Both the position numbers and the translations under genes were made by a program. 64,000 nucleotides of DNA from assembly GCA_964475955.1 (NCBI GenBank), contig CAYYZY010000014.1:8356-72355 (forward strand), read 5' to 3'. Each line of letters opens with the position of its first letter. Within the stretch, counting starts at the first letter, position 1. The notes below the pieces were generated by a model that searched no databases, was not told the DNA's origin, and worked only from the letters and a program-made list of their open reading frames with translations. The DNA is from DATKZH01 sp964475955 (GTDB lineage Bacteria; Planctomycetota; Planctomycetia; Pirellulales; Thermoguttaceae). Below, piece after piece: positions 9,601 through 17,534 of the stretch.

Positions 9601-10047
9601 CTCCAGGGCGCGATCCTCATCGGGATGGTGCCAGGGGTAGTCGGGCACGGTGATTCGCTCGGCGGGTTCGAATTCCTCCAGGTCGCGGGCCGAGTGCTCG
9701 ATCAGCACGAACTGGAGGTAGTGCCGCTGAAGGTAGACCGCCAAGCCCAAATGGACGAGCACGCTGAACAACACGCAGAGCTGCACGCGCCGGGCGATGC
9801 GGCCCTGGAGCCACGTGACCGCCCAAACGAGCGTGCCGATCATCAGCGCCAAGATGCCCAGGTGAAGGTACGCGTTCTCGAAGAAGGCGGCCTCGGCGGG
9901 GTCGAAGCTCGCCTGCGAGCAGACCACGCCCACGAGGAAGCCGGCCAGGACGATGATGGCGACGTTGACGGGCCAGAGCGGCTCGTCGAGGCCGGCGGCC
10001 TTGCGAGGGGCGACTTTGCGCGGCGGTTGGACCGAGGGCTTCGTCAT
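6670..10047 (-). CDS. Membrane protein with long disordered linker and C-terminal alpha/alpha-toroid (squalene-cyclase/prenyltransferase-like) domain
   Basis: A 1125-residue protein, last gene of the TPR-ExbB-ExbD operon, starting 18 bp after the ExbD stop. The N-terminus has three membrane segments (VNVAIIVLAGFLVGVVC; LGILALMIGTLVWAVTWL; VQLCVLFSVLVHLGLAVYL). Residues about 130-780 are a Pro/Ala/Glu/Arg-rich, probably disordered linker. The final 330 residues form helix-pair repeats of the terpene-cyclase/prenyltransferase-like toroid (LDFLAKCQFPDGHWSL, GIDWLVANQQPDGSLF, WMLMALKSARMAG). No terpene cyclase catalytic motif such as DCTAE is visible, so a binding or scaffold role is likelier than cyclisation. 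The association with proton-channel genes suggests an energised envelope complex; this is inference. The ribosome-binding site is weak. Confidence 0.8.
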   Translation of the reverse strand: MTKPSVQPPRKVAPRKAAGLDEPLWPVNVAIIVLAGFLVGVVCSQASFDPAEAAFFENAYLHLGILALMIGTLVWAVTWLQGRIARRVQLCVLFSVLVHLGLAVYLQRHYLQFVLIEHSARDLEEFEPAERITVPDYPWHHPDEDRALESFERPVETETADSPELEPVERRPIDDEATVERPSELEPERKGPEEPDPAELRRAELARAERPENPEPIPRQRPKDRPEPHERVDLPELPPTVEPPPPIELQPGPVLAERRQQVPEAARRAVEPTPSEPDLLPPDLARRADPSEGQMPELELPSDEPITLARAEAGTELPSTTTRAEDVTAPAAAGAAAPSRLEPESQAAAVQRSDDGALRRPNTAAAGAAEFATGSSEIVARVGQPRAGGRGAPSAEPSDSSPRIARAAMAPALPTSPAARLADVPALAEARGGGGPSSAPPDAQATPVGRAGGVGIPSRARTSFAGSGPTESPGAAATIPAAQLARVTGEPSMAPIQAGGGRPMPARKFGRGFASGATVEVPEIAPGPRDGGAASGPRLDAQPSGQTHQVAGLPGNLPARPRAGAIPSLAERGPELREAVARRATAGQQEPGRVGTQPANAATLVKSSTGPALPAAAVPLDDVTLPGAGGSQIAQGAAPSSLPSDEDGAQLRPLAPGAADVSAVAPTAAMAERGAAGRAQGVFPATGPNARSADEPGSGLAPRVGAPARRGGSEDGIPLADVRRPALRRSGGLNVPGGPLRRAPTVAFEQREPERRAELAEKYGATEASEKAVELGLDFLAKCQFPDGHWSLNRLPGGGQPGYVAGQMHADTAATGLALLAFLGAGYTHVDNKHREVVERGIDWLVANQQPDGSLFTPATDGDRPARSYGHAIASIALCEACGMTGDRSLRGPADRAIRWILAAQHPERGGWRYTKPEDSPGWHKESDTSVSGWMLMALKSARMAGLEVPPEAMERVDYWLNSAQADRGARYMYNPYAANTADQRQGRIPNLAMTAEGLLMRLYLGWDRTRTPMVRGADVLRQNLPRVGGRDRPSRDAYYWYYATQVMFQMQGEHWESWNERLRPMLVDGQIPQGPLAGSWDPEVPLPDRWSHAGGQLYVTTLNLLMLEVYYRYLPLFKTLVEDS

Positions 10048-10065
10048 GCGGAGCGTGGTTTCGTG

Positions 10066-10488
10066 TTACTCGTCGGGTTCCAGCGCGGTGACGCGGTACT
10101 GGCGGACGTCGGCCTTCAGGCAGGCGTTGACGGCGGCCAGGACGAACTCCCAGGGGCACCGCTTGTCGGCCCGAATGATGACCGACGCCCGGTGGAGGTT
10201 ATTCGCCCAGGTCTGCCGCAACTGGGAATCGAGTTCGTCGAGCGTGAGGAACCGGCCGGCGGCGAAGTAGCGGCCCTGGGCGTCGACGTTGACGACCATC
10301 TCCCGCGGCTCGGCGGTCAGGGGCTGGGCCTCGGAGGCCTCGGGCAGCAGGAGGTCGAGGCGCCGTTCCTGCTCCTTGGCGAACTCGGTGGCCACGAGAA
10401 AAAAGATCAACAAAAGAAAGACGACGTCGACCAGCGGCGTGAGGCTGAGCGAGAAGAGCGACGTTCCCTTGTTGAGTTGGACGGCCAT
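10066..10488 (-). CDS. ExbD/TolR-family biopolymer transport protein
   Basis: A 140-residue protein with one N-terminal membrane helix (LTPLVDVVFLLLIFFLVATEF) containing the conserved proton-relay aspartate D21, followed by a periplasmic ExbD/TolR domain (MVVNVDAQGRYF, ASVIIRADKRCPWEFV). Members pair with ExbB/TolQ to turn proton-motive force into mechanical work in the envelope. It begins 15 bp after the ExbB stop with GAGAGG before the ATG, so co-expression is expected. No tonB or tolA is seen nearby; the toroid protein or the TPR protein could be the energised partner, but this is inference. Confidence 0.92.
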   Translation of the reverse strand: MAVQLNKGTSLFSLSLTPLVDVVFLLLIFFLVATEFAKEQERRLDLLLPEASEAQPLTAEPREMVVNVDAQGRYFAAGRFLTLDELDSQLRQTWANNLHRASVIIRADKRCPWEFVLAAVNACLKADVRQYRVTALEPDE

Positions 10489-10503
10489 GCCGGGCCTCTC
10501 AAG

Positions 10504-11589
10504 CTATTTGGGTGACGGGGTCGGGGTGCGCGGCTTGCTCCCCTGCGAAGCGGTCAGCGGCCGCGAATCGGGCCGCTCCAGTTGCTCCTTGGTCAGGCGC
10601 ACGCGGCCCTCGTAACGCTCCAGGTGGGGCAACAGGCCGGAGAGCGTCTCGTCGAGTTCGCGAAACAGCCTTTGGATCCGACCTTCGAAATAGTGGGCGA
10701 GCACCGCGGCCGGGATGGCCACCGCCAAGCCGGCAAACGTGGTGACCAGGGCCATCCAGATGCCGTTGGCCAACACCTGGGCCCGGTCGAGCGGCTCGGA
10801 CGACAGCCGCGCGGTCTGGTGAAACGCCTCGATCATTCCCCAAACGGTGCCCATCAGACCCAATAGCGGGGTGACGGCCGCCGCCAGGTTCAGCCAGCGC
10901 ACGTTGGAGTGGAGCCGTTCGGCCTCTCGCTGGCTCGCCTGTTGGATGGCGTGCTCCATTTCGGTGTGTGGACGCCCCACCTTGAGCAGCATGGCCCGAA
11001 CCACCGTCGACGCGGCCGACGGATGCTGCCCGCAAAGCCGGTACGCCTTGCGAGGGTCGAATCCTTCCGGTTGCCGGGCCAATCGTGCCAGACCGGCGAT
11101 CAGCTTCGCCGGAAGCACGCGCCCGCGCAACAGGCCCCAGAACCGCTCCGCCCCCACGGTCACGACCACCAGCGACATCAGGCCGATGGGCACCATCAGC
11201 CAGCGGCCCTTCAGGAGCAGCTCGAGCAGGTTGATTCGCTCGGGTTGTGCCGCGACGGCCAGCGCGGTCTGTTGTTCCGAATCGGCCTCTTCCGCTTCTC
11301 CGGTCGAAAGTGCCGTCTCGGCTTGCTGTTCGGCCTCCCGGAGCTTGTCCTCCGTGGTGGCGGGCGAGGCCTCGGCCTCGCCCTGCTCGTCGGCTCGGTC
11401 GGCCGGGGGCCGATCCGGTTGCTCCGCGGGGGGCTGGTTGCCTGCGTCGTTCCGCGCAGTGCCCGGCTCGGGCGGTTGGGCGAGCGCGCCGCCGCCAGGC
11501 AGCAGGCCCGCGCCCCAAGCCGGGAGCACGAGCAAGAGGATCAGCGACCACAAAACGGTCCGCCGGAGGCGGGATTCGGTGCGGCTCAT
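10504..11589 (-). CDS. MotA/TolQ/ExbB proton channel family protein with signal peptide and acidic extension
   Basis: A 361-residue protein. The ATG at 11589 is preferred over the TTG one codon upstream because GAGG lies six bases before it. A signal sequence (TVLWSLILLLVLPAWGAG) is followed by about 90 low-complexity residues rich in Pro/Glu/Ala, then the ExbB core: LLELLLKGRWLMVPIGLMS, LAAAVTPLLGLMGTVWGMI and IWMALVTTFAGLAVAIPAA. TolQ and ExbB of Escherichia coli are about 230-245 residues; the extra N-terminal part is an extracytoplasmic extension often seen in planctomycetes. It forms the channel for the downstream ExbD. It lies 25 bp after the TPR gene. Confidence 0.92.
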   Translation of the reverse strand: MSRTESRLRRTVLWSLILLLVLPAWGAGLLPGGGALAQPPEPGTARNDAGNQPPAEQPDRPPADRADEQGEAEASPATTEDKLREAEQQAETALSTGEAEEADSEQQTALAVAAQPERINLLELLLKGRWLMVPIGLMSLVVVTVGAERFWGLLRGRVLPAKLIAGLARLARQPEGFDPRKAYRLCGQHPSAASTVVRAMLLKVGRPHTEMEHAIQQASQREAERLHSNVRWLNLAAAVTPLLGLMGTVWGMIEAFHQTARLSSEPLDRAQVLANGIWMALVTTFAGLAVAIPAAVLAHYFEGRIQRLFRELDETLSGLLPHLERYEGRVRLTKEQLERPDSRPLTASQGSKPRTPTPSPK

Positions 11590-11614
11590 CAAACGCCTCG
11601 CATGTTGCGGGGGA

Positions 11615-14600
11615 TCAATCGGCCTTGGCGCCGGCCGTCAACTGTTCCAATCTCTTTTTGGCGACCGGGACGCGCTCGCTCTCGGGGAACTTCTCGAGCA
11701 ACTCCCGGAAGAGCTTGACCGCCTGATCGGTCTTCTCGAGGACCTCGAAGCAGCGCGCGGCCTCGAACGTGGCCTGGGCCTGCCAGGTCGGGTAGCTGTA
11801 GCCGTACATCACTTTGAAGTAGCTCTTCACGGCCTCGCGGTAGTCCTTTTGGTCGAACTCGACCTCGCCGATCATGAACTGGGCCCGAGCGGCCACCTCC
11901 CCTTCGGTGAGAGCGATGGCCCTCTCATACAGCTTAATCGCCTGATCGTGGTTTTCGAGCTTCTGCTGAGCCCAGCCTTGCTCGTAGATCGCCTGGGGGG
12001 CTTGGGGAGCGTCGGGAAACTGTTCGGTGCACTTCTCGAGAAGCTCGAGGCTCTTCTGCCACTGGCCCAACTGGGCGGCCGCCTGGCCCGCGTGCAGCAA
12101 GCGGAGCGCCTGGAACTCCTCTTTCGATGGGGCATCGGCCTGCTCGAGGGCCGCGAGGGCCTCCTGGAATCTGTCTTCCTGGAAGAAGCATTCGCCCTCC
12201 ATGAACGCGGCGTCCGCGGCCAGGGGGCCCTTCGGCTGCCTGGCGAGCTGATACCGGAACGTCTTTCGGGCGTTCTCGTACTCTCCTTGATGGTAATAGG
12301 ACCAACCGAGCTTGTGGACGGCCCGCTCCTCCAAATCGGGCCGTCCGCTCTTTTGCATCGCCTTGTAGTAAGCCACGGCCGCCTGAGCGTAATCCTTCTT
12401 TCCGTAAAGCGATTCACCCACGTGGAAGAAGGCCTCCATGGCGTGGGGGCCGTCGGGATGCTGCTGGGCAAGTTGATCGAACGCCTTGACCGCCTCGGCC
12501 TCTTTGCCGGAAAGCCTCAGCGCCCAGGCGCGTTGGTAGAGCGCGTCGGCGGCGCTGGCGTAGTCGGGCTCGTCTTGAAGCAACGACTGGAAGGTGGCAC
12601 TGGCCGGGCCGTACTGCTCCAGCCCCATCTGGCAGAGGCCGAGCAGGTAACGGGCGTTGGCCTTCTCCGCCGGGGGCGGATCGGCGGCCAGAAACGCCTG
12701 AAGGTCTTCGACGGCCGGGCCGTACTGCTCGAGCCGATGCCGGGCCATGCCGCGGCTGAACCGCGCGGTGGAAGCCAGCTCGTGATCGGGGTATTTCTCG
12801 AGGAACGTGCTGAGCGACTGCGCCGCCGCCGCGTGGTCGCCTTCGTCCATCTCCGCGCAGCCGAGCTCGTGCAGGGCGTACGGGGCCAGCGGGCTGTCGG
12901 GCCAGCTCTCCACGACCTTGCGATAAGCGGCCGCGGCCGCCTCGAAGTCGCCGTCCAGGTACGCGTATTCGCCCAAACGGTAGCACGCCTCGTCGGCCAG
13001 CTTCGTCTGCGGAAACGCTTCGATCAGGCGCTCGATGGTCGCCCGGGCCTGCTGGGGATCGTTCACCTGGCGATACGCGCGGGCGAGCGTCAGGAGCGTT
13101 TCGTCCGCCTGGCGCCACTTGGGCTGCGCCTGGATGGCGGTCTCCAACGACTCGATCGCCTCCTGGGGCTCGTTGCGCTCCAAGAGACTCTTCCCCATCA
13201 CGTACGCGGCCTCGGCCACCAGATCGGGACGACGGACCTTGGGCTTCGCCGCCGTGAGCGCGTCGACGGCCTCGTGGTGCTTCTTCTGGAGGTGGAGCGC
13301 CAGCCCGCGGCGCACGTGCCACAGCTCGGCCTCGGCGTGGTTGCCGAAGCGCTCCAGCAAGTGCGCGTACTGGGCCTCGGCTTCCGGGAACTGCTTCAAC
13401 AGCAGGTGGCTCTCCGCCTTGACGTGCATCACCTCGGGCACGAGCTCGTGTTCGGCGTGCGCGTCCAGGAACGCGTCGGCCTGCTGCACGGCCGCGGCGG
13501 CGTCGCCGTTTTTGAGCGCGGAGAAGGCCGCCAGGTAGCGGGCCTCTGGGGCGAGCGGGTCGTCGGGAAAGGTGGCGGCCAGCTTGGCGTAGATCGCCAC
13601 CGATTGACTGCTTCGATCCGGGATTTCGTAGAGGGCGTCGGCTTGGTCCATCATGAGCTGGGGCGCCGCAGGGCTCTTGTCGGCCAGCGCCTTGGGCACC
13701 ATCGGCTCGACCGTCTCCAACGCCTTGGCCGGCTCCTTCTCCTTGAGCCAGCTCTGGGCGATCCAATGCGCCGCGTCGTAGGCCGACGATCCGCCCGCCG
13801 AGAGCGACTCCTGCAACAACTTCCGGGCTTCCTCGTGCTTGCCCGCCAGGTAGTGGCACTTTCCCGCGGCGACCGCCGCGCGCCCGGCGTGCTCCGACTG
13901 GGGGAACTTTGCGACCACCGCCTGGTACTGGGCGGCCGCCTCGCCGTACTGCTTCAGCTGGGCCAGGCAGTCGCCGGCGCGGACGGCGGCGTAGTCGGCC
14001 AACGCGAACCCCTCGGCGGCGGCCGCGGCGGCGAAGCCCCGGGCGGCTTCCTCTCGGCGTCCCGCGGCCAGCAGCACTTCGGCCCGTCGCAGCGTCACCT
14101 CGGCGGCCAGTTCGTGCTCGGGATTCGCCTTGAGGAACGCGTCGTAGGTCTTGGCCGCGTCGTCGTGTTGGCCCAACTCCTCCTGGCACACTCCCAGCCC
14201 GTACGTCGCCTGGGCCACGAGCGCGTGCTTGGGGTGCTTCCGGATCAGTTGCCGGTACGAGTCGCTCGCCTCCTGCTTCTTGCCGCGCAGATAGAGGGCT
14301 TCGCCGCGGTAGTAGAGCGCGTCGGGCACGAGCGATCCTTGAGGGAACTTGTCCAACAAAGCGTCGAAGGTGCGCACGGCCTCGTCGCAGAGTTCGGCCT
14401 TCCCGTCCTCGGCCAAGGCGTACTGCGTGACGCCCAGGTACAGGTAGGCGTCCTGGAGCTTGTCGAAATCGGGGAACTGCTTGATGACCGCCTGGAGCGC
14501 GCCCCGGGCGGAATCGAGCTTCCCGGCGAAGTAGCAGCAGACGCCGAGGTTGTAGTGCGCCTTGTCGAGGCGGGGGTCCGACTTGTGCCGCTCGATGAAC

Positions 14601-14779
14601 TTCTGCCAGGCCTCGGCCGCCAGCTCATACGACTCGATGTTCTGGAGATTGGCGGCCGTGGCGTAATCGCGGGTGGCGGCGGGCGACTCTTCCGCGGCGG
14701 AAGCCGACCGCGGGAGTAGCCCGGGGCCGAGAAGTGAAACGACGATCAGCCCCAGACACACGGCAAAAGGGCTCTTCAT
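11615..14779 (-). CDS. Secreted tetratricopeptide-repeat protein, first gene of the ExbB/ExbD operon
   Basis: A 1054-residue protein. The ATG at 14779 is chosen because it follows GGAGAGG by seven bases and opens a clean signal peptide (VCLGLIVVSLLGPGLLPRSASA); the frame extends upstream without such support. Almost the whole mature part is TPR solenoid with two dozen or more helix pairs (AHYNLGVCCYFAGKLDSA, ALYYRGEALYLRGKKQEA, ATYGLGVCQEELGQHDDA). It resembles the YbgF/CpoB partners of Tol-Pal systems in being a periplasmic TPR protein next to proton-channel genes, but is several times longer. It is likely a periplasmic scaffold for the ExbB-ExbD motor. No catalytic motif is visible. Confidence 0.88.
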   Translation of the reverse strand: MKSPFAVCLGLIVVSLLGPGLLPRSASAAEESPAATRDYATAANLQNIESYELAAEAWQKFIERHKSDPRLDKAHYNLGVCCYFAGKLDSARGALQAVIKQFPDFDKLQDAYLYLGVTQYALAEDGKAELCDEAVRTFDALLDKFPQGSLVPDALYYRGEALYLRGKKQEASDSYRQLIRKHPKHALVAQATYGLGVCQEELGQHDDAAKTYDAFLKANPEHELAAEVTLRRAEVLLAAGRREEAARGFAAAAAAEGFALADYAAVRAGDCLAQLKQYGEAAAQYQAVVAKFPQSEHAGRAAVAAGKCHYLAGKHEEARKLLQESLSAGGSSAYDAAHWIAQSWLKEKEPAKALETVEPMVPKALADKSPAAPQLMMDQADALYEIPDRSSQSVAIYAKLAATFPDDPLAPEARYLAAFSALKNGDAAAAVQQADAFLDAHAEHELVPEVMHVKAESHLLLKQFPEAEAQYAHLLERFGNHAEAELWHVRRGLALHLQKKHHEAVDALTAAKPKVRRPDLVAEAAYVMGKSLLERNEPQEAIESLETAIQAQPKWRQADETLLTLARAYRQVNDPQQARATIERLIEAFPQTKLADEACYRLGEYAYLDGDFEAAAAAYRKVVESWPDSPLAPYALHELGCAEMDEGDHAAAAQSLSTFLEKYPDHELASTARFSRGMARHRLEQYGPAVEDLQAFLAADPPPAEKANARYLLGLCQMGLEQYGPASATFQSLLQDEPDYASAADALYQRAWALRLSGKEAEAVKAFDQLAQQHPDGPHAMEAFFHVGESLYGKKDYAQAAVAYYKAMQKSGRPDLEERAVHKLGWSYYHQGEYENARKTFRYQLARQPKGPLAADAAFMEGECFFQEDRFQEALAALEQADAPSKEEFQALRLLHAGQAAAQLGQWQKSLELLEKCTEQFPDAPQAPQAIYEQGWAQQKLENHDQAIKLYERAIALTEGEVAARAQFMIGEVEFDQKDYREAVKSYFKVMYGYSYPTWQAQATFEAARCFEVLEKTDQAVKLFRELLEKFPESERVPVAKKRLEQLTAGAKAD

Positions 14780-15457
14780 GAGGCGACCTCTCCAACTACC
14801 CGTTCCTGGGAAGGGACCGCACCCAGCCGACCGAAGTTCCGCTTCGGCGGGCCCCTTCTCTTCCACCGCATGGACGCTTGCGCCAATCTGCCCACCGGCT
14901 GCGTCAAGGGCCCGGCACCCCATCGTATGGGTGGGGCGCCGATCTGGCCCACTGCGCACGGCCCCGGAAATCTCCGACCGGCGCGAGGCCGGTCGCTCAA
15001 CCTCCATCCTATACGCTGCCGAGGCGGAAAGGTCGCAAGCTTCCGGATGAATTATGGTCGATCGCGTCGGGACTTGGTAGTGGGAGAGGTCTCTCAAGTA
15101 CCGCGATGGAGGGACACGCGGGGGCGCCACGCAGACGCTACCGTTCGGCACGTCCCGCATGTGCCCCGCGTTCGCCCCAGATCGGGCGTTCGCCGGAGAC
15201 CGCCGGGCGCACCGTCCAAGCTGCGCGCACAAGCCGCCCGGGGCGCCGCGTTTGTGATTCTGCTGAAGAATCGTTCTGATGGCGCGCCGGGCCCCGCGGC
15301 GGGCCGGCCGCTGCCGACTTTCGCTGGCACCTAACTGGTTTTCCCTCAAGAGGTTGCGGTTGCGCCGGCTGCCTCGGACGCGTCGGTTGGCACGCGAGAT
15401 GCTGGTGTTCGAGTTACGAACAGAAAGAGGACCTCGATTCCCAGGGAGGGCAATCCC
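14780..15457. other. Intergenic region between divergent genes
   Basis: This 678-bp region lies between the minus-strand TPR operon and the plus-strand small peptide gene, so it should hold divergent promoters. I could not pick a convincing -35/-10 pair. Base composition is less coding-like than the flanks, and no frame here has both a ribosome-binding site and recognisable protein character. Confidence 0.5.
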
Positions 15458-15556
15458 ATGCTACCGACGACTTGCCTGATGTTCCTCGGCACCGTGATCT
15501 CCGTCGCGATCACGCTCGATTTTATCCGCCCGGTCCGCAAGCGCCATCCCTTCTAG
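15458..15556 (+). CDS. Small single-pass membrane peptide, 32 residues
   Basis: ATG at 15458 preceded by GGAGGG seven bases upstream, ending at TAG (15554-15556). The peptide is a hydrophobic helix (CLMFLGTVISVAITLDFI) followed by a basic tail (RPVRKRHPF), the usual look of a small inner-membrane protein with a cytoplasmic C-terminus by the positive-inside rule. It lies about 575 bp upstream of the OFA-family transporter on the same strand. Small membrane partner peptides are annotated beside some OFA-type MFS transporters, which makes partnership possible, but the gap is large. It rests on the ribosome-binding site and residue pattern only. Confidence 0.5.
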   Translation: MLPTTCLMFLGTVISVAITLDFIRPVRKRHPF

Positions 15557-16131
15557 CCCTGCTGGCCAAGGGCGCAACCCTCGGCCTCGAGCCTCGCCCC
15601 CCTGCGGGCCGCACGCCGCGAGTGCGGTCGTCACTCGGCGCGGCCAACCCGCCGCGGTGGGCCGCCGGAACCGCGTATCGGGGTATGGATCCACCTGGCG
15701 CATTGGGGGACGCCGCGGTTGGCGTCGTCCCCCCTTCTCGGTCGCTCCGTCTCCCGTTCGACGCCGTGTTCTTAGGGGGCGCGGCGCGGGATTTCACGGA
15801 GTCCTCGGTTCCTCGGCAGTCGCCGGGGAGTGACTTCAGCGACTGGGGCGGGGTGGCAGGGTTCGCGCGCAGCCACTCTGAATTGCACAGGCGATTCCCG
15901 TGCAAGTCCTCGGGTGCGCGCTGGCAAGCGCCCCCGGCGTGTGATAGAGTAGTCGGTTTACCGTCTCGCAACCCGGCCGCATTGGGGGCTGATGTCCGCG
16001 AGACGGCACCTTCCGCGTAGCCCGCCGCATTGAGACAGGCCCCCTGTCTGAGTGGAAGCGATTTCGGCGGGCCCCCGCGAAGTGGTTTGGTGATCGAGGT
16101 ACTCGTACGCAAGACGACCGAGGAGCACTGG
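15557..16131. other. Intergenic region upstream of the MFS transporter
   Basis: These 575 bp precede the transporter gene. I see GC-rich, weakly structured sequence, no good gene and no riboswitch I can name. A promoter for the transporter must lie here, but no clear sigma-70 pair stands out. Confidence 0.45.
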
Positions 16132-17415
16132 ATGAACGGCGACAGCGCAGCGACGGCGCCCGTGAAGAACCTGGGGTGGCAGGTGACTTTCGCCGGGTTG
16201 GGGATCAACCTGGCGTTGGGAATTCTCTACACCTGGAGCGTGATCAGCAAAGGGATTCCGGAGCAGTGGAACTGGAGCGAGTCGGATAAGTCGTGGCCGT
16301 ACGCCATCGCCTGCCTGGTGTTCTGCCTGGTGATGGTGCCGGCCGGGCGAATGCAGGACCGGTTCGGGCCGCGGATCGTGGCCACGATCGGGGGCGTTCT
16401 GGTGGGCATCGGGTTCATCCTGGCGAGCTTCACGACCTCGCCGTTCGGGTACATGATCGGGTTCGGCCTGCTGGCCGGGGCGGGTATCGGGTTCGCCTAC
16501 GCGTCGGCGACCCCGCCCGCCGTGAAGTGGTTCCCCGGCGCGCGAACCGGCCTGATCGCAGGCTTGGTGGTGTCGGGCTTTGGGCTGGCTTCCGTTTACG
16601 CGGCGCCGCTGGCCAACTGGCTGATTACCAGCTTCGGCGTGCCCACGATGGCCATCGTGCTGGGCGTGGCGTTTCTGATCGTGGTGGTCGCACTGGCGCA
16701 GCTCCTCATTACGCCTCCGCCCGGTTTCGTTCCGGCGGGCGCGCCCAAGAGCGGGGCCGCGAAGAGCGGGAAGCGCGAAGACTACACGCCGAAGGAGATG
16801 CTCGCCACGCCGCAGTTCTACATGTTGTGGTTCATGTACGCCTGCGGCGCCGGCGCCGGCCTGATGGTGATTGCCAAGCTGGCGGCGATCGGCAATGAGC
16901 AGGCGGGCGTTTCGCTGGGCTTCGTGCTCGTGGCGGCCCTTGCCATCGGAAACGGCGCCGGCCGGATCGTCGCCGGCGTGGCCTCCGACAAACTGGGCCG
17001 GCAGCAGACCATGTTCGGCTGTTTCGTGCTCCAGGCGATCCTCGTGTTCCTGCTGTCGATCACCGAGGAAGGCTCGTTCCTGGCGACCGTGCCCGTGCTC
17101 TCGTTGCTCTCGGCGTTGATCGGCGCCAACTACGGGGCGAACCTCTCCCTGTTCCCCTCGATCACCAAGGACTACTACGGCCTGAAGCATTTCGGCATGA
17201 ACTACGGGCTGGTGTTCACCGCGTGGGGAGTGGGGGGCTTCATGTTGGCCCTGGTCGCCGGGCAGCTCTACGACATGTACGACAGCTTTGCCTTCGCCTA
17301 CTACGGGGCCGCGGGGCTATTGATCCTGGCCGCCATTTGTACGTTCATCGTCAAGCAGCCGCACCACGCCGCCGCCCCGGAGCCGGCCGCCGAGCCCGCG
17401 GCCGAAACGGCGTAG
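16132..17415 (+). CDS. OFA-family MFS transporter (oxalate/formate antiporter-like)
   Basis: A 427-residue, 12-helix major-facilitator transporter. The ATG at 16132 has GAGGAG six bases upstream; earlier in-frame starts add residues without helix character. The first helix WQVTFAGLGINLALGILYTW and GRMQDRFGPR (motif-A-like loop between helices 2 and 3) match the OFA subfamily, whose members exchange oxalate/formate or carry small monocarboxylates. A second signature is SDKLGRQQTM between helices 8 and 9. The C-terminus ends in a short Ala/Glu/Pro tail. No oxalate-catabolic gene is nearby, so the substrate is open: oxalate, lactate, pyruvate or another small acid. The family is sure, the substrate is not. 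Confidence 0.9.
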   Translation: MNGDSAATAPVKNLGWQVTFAGLGINLALGILYTWSVISKGIPEQWNWSESDKSWPYAIACLVFCLVMVPAGRMQDRFGPRIVATIGGVLVGIGFILASFTTSPFGYMIGFGLLAGAGIGFAYASATPPAVKWFPGARTGLIAGLVVSGFGLASVYAAPLANWLITSFGVPTMAIVLGVAFLIVVVALAQLLITPPPGFVPAGAPKSGAAKSGKREDYTPKEMLATPQFYMLWFMYACGAGAGLMVIAKLAAIGNEQAGVSLGFVLVAALAIGNGAGRIVAGVASDKLGRQQTMFGCFVLQAILVFLLSITEEGSFLATVPVLSLLSALIGANYGANLSLFPSITKDYYGLKHFGMNYGLVFTAWGVGGFMLALVAGQLYDMYDSFAFAYYGAAGLLILAAICTFIVKQPHHAAAPEPAAEPAAETA

Positions 17416-17534
17416 TACGCACGAAGTCGACCGTTCGTAGTGACCGGATCCCTGCGGCCTCGCGCGACTGCGTGCCGCGGACGTCGGGGCAAGAGACCAC
17501 CCGATGAATCGAATCACCAACAACGCAGACGAAC

